From the NCBI GenBank assembly GCA_040006895.1, contig JBDTWB010000138.1, positions 1 through 11,100 of the forward strand: a stretch of 11,100 nucleotides of DNA. The letters are read 5' to 3'. The notes under the pieces are model-generated. The model ran no database searches and was not told where the DNA came from. It was given only the letters and a program-made list of their open reading frames with translations. The position numbers and the translations under genes were made by a program. Below, piece after piece: positions 6,593 through 11,100 of the stretch (positions within the stretch are counted from its first letter, which is position 1; the number at the start of each line of letters is the position of its first letter). Source of the stretch: CAIWHR01 sp040006895 (GTDB lineage Bacteria > Pseudomonadota > Gammaproteobacteria > Burkholderiales > Casimicrobiaceae).

Positions 6593-6790
6593 GCGTTTCC
6601 CCGACGCAACGGTCCAGCCGTAGCCATTGGTGCAGTCCCTGACAGGAAAGGTTCCGGGATCGTCATCGCGGCACTACGCAGGAGTTCCGCCACCGTGTCG
6701 AACGTAAAGCATGTGATCCGTACCGGCAAAATCTGCACGGTGGGACGTTTCCACGACACACCTCGCCGGTGCACGGCGCGACAGCGCAAT

Positions 6791-7429
6791 TCAATCCGCC
6801 GCACGGGCCAGCGGCGCCTGGGTGGCGAACTGCTCGTCCTGCGGCTTGGCCGGAAGCTTGCCGTAGACGCGGGCGTGCCGTACCACGCGAGCCATGAGCT
6901 CGAGCCCGAGCGGCGCGAGGGCGCGTTCCCAAAGTTCCCGTGCAGTCTCCCCCTGCCGCACGAAGCACCACTCCTGCGCGGCCACCGCACCGGCGTCCAT
7001 CCGTTCGGCGAGATGGTAGATCGTGCCGCCGGCAACCGGATCGCCGCTCTTGATGGTCCATTCCACCGCGGCGATGCCGCGATGCCTGGGCAACAGCGAC
7101 GGGTGGTAGCCGATGCCCCCCATCGGCGCCTTGGCGAGTGCCTCGCTGCTCACCCGCGCATGGCTGTGCGCGGCGATGATGAGATCCGTTCCGCTGGCGA
7201 TGGCGTCGGCGGGAACGATCTGAGGGTCGTCGAGTATGTGCACCTCCAGGCCCGCCGCCTTCGCGGTGTCGGCGAGTCGATCATCCGCGGCGGGAACGAC
7301 CACGCGCGCGATGTCGACGCCCTCCTTCTGCAGCAACGCAAGGGTCGCTGCGCCGAAGTAGCGCGAGCCGACCAGCGTGATGCGCAGGCGGTGCGGGGCC
7401 GGCAGGCTGCCGGGATCGGACGATGTCAT
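6791..7429 (-). CDS. formyltransferase-family protein, Fmt-like single domain
   Basis: This 212-residue protein has one formyltransferase N-domain (Rossmann-like, about 15-180). It lacks the C-terminal tRNA-binding domain of true methionyl-tRNA formyltransferase (about 310 residues), so it is not the housekeeping Fmt. The N-terminus LRITLVGSRYFGAATLALL resembles the usual beta1-alpha1 segment. The folate/active-site signature is HPSLLPRHRG (109-118), and the conserved Asp is in MDAGAV (D145). The usual catalytic Asn two residues before the His (N-x-H-x-SLLP) is Gly here (G107-Y-H109). I recall a subgroup with this GYHPSLLPRHRG variant in proteobacteria, commonly annotated only as a formyltransferase family protein. 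The start has a clear GGAGG site 7 nt upstream, and a well-matched promoter lies in the preceding gap. The substrate is unknown; a nucleotide-sugar amine is one possibility. Confidence 0.87.
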   Translation of the reverse strand: MTSSDPGSLPAPHRLRITLVGSRYFGAATLALLQKEGVDIARVVVPAADDRLADTAKAAGLEVHILDDPQIVPADAIASGTDLIIAAHSHARVSSEALAKAPMGGIGYHPSLLPRHRGIAAVEWTIKSGDPVAGGTIYHLAERMDAGAVAAQEWCFVRQGETARELWERALAPLGLELMARVVRHARVYGKLPAKPQDEQFATQAPLARAAD

Positions 7430-7492
7430 GCACGAACCTCCAGTCGCCGGCAGCGCGCTCGATGCGCGCTTGCGCCAGCCACGACGCGCGCA

Positions 7493-7521
7493 ATTCTAGG
7501 GGTGTCGCCTGCTTTTGCCAA
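7493..7521 (-). promoter_or_regulatory. sigma70-like promoter for the formyltransferase-like gene
   Basis: On the - strand TTGGCA (7516-7521, 5 of 6) and TAGAAT (7493-7498, 5 of 6) are separated by exactly 17 bp. They lie in the 113-bp gap after the glycosylase stop. The predicted 5' leader is about 57 nt. In such GC-rich DNA a chance match this good is unlikely. Confidence 0.65.
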
Positions 7522-7542
7522 ACGGTGTCCGGATCACCTGGG

Positions 7543-8427
7543 CTACTCGCCGCCGTCGAGCGCGCGCGGCCAGCTCTTGTGCAGCAACCGTGACAGGGCG
7601 CGGTCGGCGAGCACCACACCACCCGTCTGGCAGCGCGCGCAGTAGTTGCACTCGTTCTGCGCATACACGATGCGCTGGACTGGCGCCCCGCAAACCGGGC
7701 ATGGTTCACGGAACCGGCCATGGACAGCCATCTCCGGCCGGAACGCGGTCACCTTGACGGGGAAGTCCTGCCCTGCCTGCTCGCGCAGCCGGAAGATCCA
7801 GGTCTGCAGCACGGCGCGGGTGGCGTCGAACAGGCGCTCCACCTCGTCCGCATCGAGCTTGCGGGTGAGGGCAAGGGGTGAGAGTCGTGCGGCATGCAGG
7901 ATCTCGTCCGAGTAGGCATTGCCGATGCCGGCGAACAGGGTCGGGGCCGTGAGCGCGCGCTTGAGGGTGTGGTTCTCGCTCGCCAGTCGCGCGGCGAACG
8001 CTTCCAGGGACGTGTCCAGCACCTCGAGGCCACCGGGGTCGAGGGCCGCCAGCGCCGGCGCACCGGCGACGAGATGCAGTGAGGCGCGCCGCTTGCTGCC
8101 CGCTTCGGTGAATGCCACGGTGCCGGTCGAGAACACCAGGGTGGCAAGGGTGATCCGGCTCGGCGGTTTCTTGCCGGATGCAAGCCAGACGAGCCGGCCC
8201 GCGATCATCAGGTGCAGCACCAGGAAGAGTTCGCCATGCAGCGCCAGCACGATCCGCTTGCCTATCCGGGTCACTCCGATGACCTCCCGACCGAATGCCG
8301 TGTCGAGCGGCGGCACCGCAGTGCGCAGCACGAACGGGTTCGCGAGGGCGATGTTCTCCAGGCGCGCGCCCTGCACCCGCGCCGCGAGGGCATCGCGATA
8401 CACGGTAAGGTCGGGAAGCTCCGGCAT
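7543..8427 (-). CDS. Fpg/Nei-family DNA glycosylase (formamidopyrimidine-DNA glycosylase-like)
   Basis: This base-excision repair enzyme is expected to remove oxidised bases and nick DNA by beta/delta elimination. The 294-residue protein begins MPELP, so after Met removal Pro becomes the catalytic N-terminus, with E3 the partner acid; this fixes the start despite a weak ribosome site. K57 in IGKR matches the DNA-contacting beta-hairpin Lys of E. coli Fpg. The helix-two-turn-helix segment includes GIGNAYSDEIL (N170). The C-terminal zinc finger has C243/C246 and C263/C266. Two features differ from standard MutM: the zinc-finger loop Arg (R258 in E. coli) is Asn here (AQNECNYC), with an extra Cys260, and a tail of about 28 residues follows the last zinc Cys. 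It may be a specialised paralogue and not mutM itself. Confidence 0.9.
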   Translation of the reverse strand: MPELPDLTVYRDALAARVQGARLENIALANPFVLRTAVPPLDTAFGREVIGVTRIGKRIVLALHGELFLVLHLMIAGRLVWLASGKKPPSRITLATLVFSTGTVAFTEAGSKRRASLHLVAGAPALAALDPGGLEVLDTSLEAFAARLASENHTLKRALTAPTLFAGIGNAYSDEILHAARLSPLALTRKLDADEVERLFDATRAVLQTWIFRLREQAGQDFPVKVTAFRPEMAVHGRFREPCPVCGAPVQRIVYAQNECNYCARCQTGGVVLADRALSRLLHKSWPRALDGGE

Positions 8428-8442
8428 CGGCGCATGCTACCC

Positions 8443-8470
8443 GCCGAACTCCGTGCCGGGGCCGTTCGGC
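8443..8470. terminator. possible stem-loop at the end of the TRAP operon
   Basis: A 7-bp perfect stem (GCCGAAC 8443-8449 with GTTCGGC 8464-8470) has a 14-nt loop. It sits in the 99-bp gap between the dctM stop and the glycosylase start, about 55 bp past dctM. There is no T-tract, so its termination activity is uncertain. Confidence 0.3.
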
Positions 8471-8526
8471 TCGACTGTGCCGCCTGCCCCGCGGTGCGCA
8501 GGCGTGGCGCGTACGGCGACGCGGGG

Positions 8527-9819
8527 TCATCCCAGGAAGTGGTGCGGAATCGACGCCGCCAGCGCCGGTATCAGGATGACGGCCAGCAACACCAGTACCT
8601 CGGCAACGATGAACGCCCAGCAATACCGGATCGTCTCGCTGTAGCGACAGCCGGCGATGCTGGTCGCGACGAACAGCAGCACGGCGACCGGCGGCGTCGT
8701 CGAGCCGATCTGGGTCGCCATCACCATCATGAGGCCGAGCTGGAACTCATCGATGCCGTAGGTCCGTCCGACCGTCACGGCCACCGGGATCATGATGATC
8801 AGGATGGCCATCGAGTCGATGAACATCGTGAGCAGCAGCATGATGCCCACCAGCAGCATCATCACCCCGAGCTTCTCGCCGGTGACGTGCGCGATCAGGT
8901 TCAGCACGACGTCATTGAAGTTGAGGTACGACAGCAGCCAGCCCAACGCGCCGGCGACGCCGATGATTCCCGACACCATCGCCGTGGTGACGGCCGCCCG
9001 TACGAAGATGTGCGGCAGGTCGGACAGGCGTAGCTTGCGATACACGAAAAACCCGATCGCGAAGCCGTAGAAGCACGCTACCACCCCTGCCTCGGTTGCC
9101 GTGAAGGCGCCTGACAGGATGCCGCCGACGACGATCACCGGCGCGAGCAGCGCCGGCCAGACCCGGCCGGTGGCACCGACTACGCTTCGCCATTGGAAAC
9201 TGCCGGTGGTCCGGCGCAACTCCGGGAACGCCGCTGACAGCGCGTACAACCGGATGACGACCATGAGCCCGATGCCGATCAGGATCCCCGGCACGATGCC
9301 GCCGAGGAACAGTCCACCGATCGACACGTTGGCCATCGACCCATACACGATCATGGTCATGCTCGGCGGGATGATGGCTCCGATGGTGCCCGCGCATGCC
9401 ACGAGGGATGCGGCGAATCCGGGCTTGTAGCCGTGGGTCTTCATCGCCGGCACCAGGATCGAGCCGATGGCGGAGGTGTCCGCCACCGACGATCCGGATA
9501 CCCCGGCGAACACCATGCTGGACACGACCGACGCATGGCCCAGGCCGCCTTTCCAGTGACCGACCGCGGTCTCGGCAAACTCGACCAGGCGCTTGGAGAT
9601 GCCGCCCGCGGAGATGAGCTCGCCGGCGAGGATGAAATAAGGGAGTGCCAGCAGGCTGAAATTGTCCAGCATCGCGAACATCTTCTGCGGAAAGAGCGCG
9701 GGCACGAGCGACGGCGTCGCCAGGATCCCGGCAAGCCCGACGATCCCCATCACCAGCAGGATGGGCACGCCGAAGGTGATCAGCACCAGCAGCAGCACCG
9801 CCAGCGCGCCGAGCGTCAT
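8527..9819 (-). CDS. dctM: TRAP transporter large permease subunit DctM
   Basis: DctM is the ion-coupled transport channel of a tripartite ATP-independent periplasmic transporter in the inner membrane. The 430-residue product is typical in length and almost entirely hydrophobic helices (about 11-12 segments). Family-typical stretches include FSLLALPYFILAGELIS (membrane-embedded ligand region), FAGVSGSSVADTSAIG and the cation-site-like GAIIPPSMTMIVYG. Further on are FTATEAGVVA and, near the C-terminus, TQIGSTTPPVAVLLF. An ATG 39 bp upstream would add a basic, non-conserved N-terminus. The ATG at 9819 is chosen because MTLGALAVLLLVL is a normal DctM start, it overlaps the dctQ stop as ATGA, and GGGAGG precedes it. 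It works with DctQ and DctP. Confidence 0.95.
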   Translation of the reverse strand: MTLGALAVLLLVLITFGVPILLVMGIVGLAGILATPSLVPALFPQKMFAMLDNFSLLALPYFILAGELISAGGISKRLVEFAETAVGHWKGGLGHASVVSSMVFAGVSGSSVADTSAIGSILVPAMKTHGYKPGFAASLVACAGTIGAIIPPSMTMIVYGSMANVSIGGLFLGGIVPGILIGIGLMVVIRLYALSAAFPELRRTTGSFQWRSVVGATGRVWPALLAPVIVVGGILSGAFTATEAGVVACFYGFAIGFFVYRKLRLSDLPHIFVRAAVTTAMVSGIIGVAGALGWLLSYLNFNDVVLNLIAHVTGEKLGVMMLLVGIMLLLTMFIDSMAILIIMIPVAVTVGRTYGIDEFQLGLMMVMATQIGSTTPPVAVLLFVATSIAGCRYSETIRYCWAFIVAEVLVLLAVILIPALAASIPHHFLG

Positions 9820-10313
9820 GCTTCGCCTCCCAGGTCGTCGGGCGGCAGGTCCTGCCAACCGAAGTGGGTTGCGATCCGGCGCAAGGCGACGATGCCGAGA
9901 TAAACGCTCCCTCCGACCATTCCCGCGTAGACCCAGTGCATGGGAATTCCCAGCCCAGGGCTCTCCTGGTTGCGGGCGACGTCCATGATCACCAGGGTGT
10001 AGCGGCCGATGGCCAGCGCCAGGATCAGCCAGAGCACCTCGGTGACGAGGCCGACGGCGCGCTGCAGTCGGGGCGGAAATGCCCGCAGCAGCATGTCCAT
10101 GCCGATGTGCGCGCCGCGTCGGTACGCCACCGGAATGGCCAGCATGACCATCCAGATGTGTCCGTACTTCTGGAACTCCTCGCTCCAGGAAAGCGGCAGG
10201 CCGAGCACGAAGCGATTGAAGACCTGCAGGCCACCGACCACGGTGAATACCAGGAAGATCAGGAACAGCACGTACTCGACGGTGCGATCGAGCGAGCGCA
10301 GGAACTGGGCCAT
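9816..10313 (-). CDS. dctQ: TRAP transporter small permease subunit DctQ
   Basis: DctQ is the small membrane subunit that pairs with DctM. The 165-residue product has four predicted membrane helices. Family motifs are visible: FNRFVLGLPLSWSEEFQKY between helices 1 and 2, then the short basic loop YRRGAHIGMDML after helix 2, both typical of DctQ. A 183-residue version starting at 10367 is open, but its extra residues are Pro/Gly/Ala-rich and encoded by a hairpin. The ATG at 10313 has a GGGAG ribosome site at good spacing and gives a normal N-terminus. It lies 61 bp after dctP and overlaps dctM by four bases, implying translational coupling and balanced Q:M synthesis. Confidence 0.93.
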   Translation of the reverse strand: MAQFLRSLDRTVEYVLFLIFLVFTVVGGLQVFNRFVLGLPLSWSEEFQKYGHIWMVMLAIPVAYRRGAHIGMDMLLRAFPPRLQRAVGLVTEVLWLILALAIGRYTLVIMDVARNQESPGLGIPMHWVYAGMVGGSVYLGIVALRRIATHFGWQDLPPDDLGGEA

Positions 10314-10333
10314 CGGCACTCCCGGAGAGTCAC

Positions 10334-10363
10334 GGCCGGCGCCGGGCGAGCCGGCGGCCGGCC
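10334..10363. repeat. GC-rich intercistronic hairpin between dctP and dctQ
   Basis: Two 6-bp blocks (10334-10339 with 10358-10363; 10340-10345 with 10351-10356) form a 12-bp all-GC stem with a 5-nt loop and one bulged G at 10357. It fills most of the dctP-dctQ gap and ends just before the dctQ ribosome site. Such structures between binding-protein and permease genes often act as partial terminators or protect the 3' end of the binding-protein mRNA. The role here is inferred. Confidence 0.6.
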
Positions 10364-10374
10364 GCAATCCTGCG

Positions 10375-11100
10375 TTACTTGGTGTCGCGAATCTGCTTCA
10401 GGAGGTCTTCGGCACCGAGCGTCTTGGCGAGCTGATCCTGCAGCGGTCCCGCAGCCTTTACGAATCCGGTCTTGTCGATGGGATTGATGATCATGCCCTT
10501 CGACTTGAGCTTCTCCAGCGATTCATGGTCGCGCTGCACCGAGAGGCTGCGGTTGACGTCCTGCGCCAGCTTGGCGGCGGCCGCCACTACCTCCTTCTCC
10601 TTGTCGGTGTAGCCGTCCCACTCCTTCTTGGAGATCACCGTCACCGTCGGCCCGAAAAGATGGCCGGTCAGGGTGACGTATTTCGCGACCTCGTAGTATT
10701 TGCCCGTGAACGCCACCGCGGAGGAATGCTCGAAGCCGTCGATGACCCCGGTCTGCAACGACGTGTAGACCTCGCCGAAGGCCATCGGCGTGGCGCTCGC
10801 CCCCATGGCGTTCAAGGCGGCGACATAGGTCGGCGTCTGGATCGTGCGGATCTTGAGGCCCTTGAGGTCCTCCGGCTTCTTCACTTCCTTCTTGGTGGTG
10901 ATGACATTGCGGTAGCCCCAGCTGTCCTGCCAGCCGAGCACCTTGAGTCCGAGTTTCTCGTGCTCCGCTGCGAGGGTCTGCCCGACCTTGCCGTCCAGCA
11001 CGTGGTGCGCATGCTCGTAGTCGCGCCACAGGAACGGCAAGTCGAGCACGCCCATCCGCTTGTTGAAGTTGTTGTGGATGGCCGTGCCGCCGATGTGCAT
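10375..11100 (-). CDS. dctP: TRAP transporter substrate-binding protein DctP (5' end outside the window)
   Basis: This periplasmic solute-binding protein captures substrate and delivers it to DctQM. Only the C-terminal 241 residues are inside the window; the signal peptide and first lobe (roughly 80-100 residues) lie beyond 11100. The Met codon at the edge is most likely internal, since the visible part starts mid-domain. The DctP signature is clear: LKGLKIRTIQTP, with the Arg (residue 85 of the fragment) that usually salt-bridges the ligand carboxylate. PMAFGEVYTSLQTGVIDGFE follows. LPFLW and the GWQDSWGYRNV segment line the binding cleft in relatives. The substrate is probably an organic acid, but its identity cannot be read from this fragment. 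It is the first of three genes, ahead of dctQ and dctM, separated by a strong hairpin. Confidence 0.94.
   Translation of the reverse strand: MHIGGTAIHNNFNKRMGVLDLPFLWRDYEHAHHVLDGKVGQTLAAEHEKLGLKVLGWQDSWGYRNVITTKKEVKKPEDLKGLKIRTIQTPTYVAALNAMGASATPMAFGEVYTSLQTGVIDGFEHSSAVAFTGKYYEVAKYVTLTGHLFGPTVTVISKKEWDGYTDKEKEVVAAAAKLAQDVNRSLSVQRDHESLEKLKSKGMIINPIDKTGFVKAAGPLQDQLAKTLGAEDLLKQIRDTK

Noticed and set aside
6119..7645. 508-codon open frame on the + strand across the receiver and formyltransferase genes
   Set aside because: It covers two genes with intact motifs on the - strand, and its own translation has no recognisable domain.
10314..10367. upstream start for DctQ
   Set aside because: The added 18 residues are encoded by the intercistronic hairpin and resemble no DctQ N-terminus. 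The ATG at 10313 has a proper ribosome site.

Overview
This is a very GC-rich, gene-dense bacterial chromosome segment. It looks like a betaproteobacterium, probably of the Burkholderiales or a relative. That placement is inferred from the dapE-prmB pair, an FtrB/FtrC-like iron operon with a Fur-box-like promoter, the variant Fpg and formyltransferase families, and a TRAP transporter. No tRNA, rRNA, CRISPR array, insertion sequence or phage gene was seen. Nothing here clearly points to a wholly new system.

Left part (1-4010, + strand): dapE (lysine/diaminopimelate synthesis), prmB (ribosomal protein L3 glutamine methyltransferase) and a thiamine-diphosphate enzyme of the acetolactate-synthase fold. 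The last two overlap by four bases (ATGA), so they are probably translationally coupled. The group looks like one transcription unit that may start from an extended -10 placed directly before the dapE ATG.

Middle part (4040-5760, - strand): a small, charged, probably disordered protein of unknown function, converging on the thiamine-diphosphate gene. Beside it is a two-gene iron-uptake unit, a periplasmic cupredoxin followed by an FTR1-type permease. A sigma70-like promoter with a Fur-box-like sequence over its -10 precedes it. The P19-like and ferredoxin-like partners found in complete ftrABCD systems are not adjacent. A gene-free stretch (5701-6178) separates it from the next group.

Right-middle part (6179-8427, - strand): a stand-alone CheY-like receiver, a single-domain formyltransferase homologue whose usual catalytic Asn is Gly, and an Fpg/Nei-family DNA glycosylase with an altered zinc finger. 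The formyltransferase gene has a good promoter of its own. These three have no obvious shared pathway.

Right part (8527-11100, - strand): a TRAP transporter in the order dctP (cut by the window edge), dctQ, dctM. dctQ and dctM overlap by ATGA, and a long GC-rich hairpin lies between dctP and dctQ. The substrate cannot be told from the sequence; an organic acid is likely.
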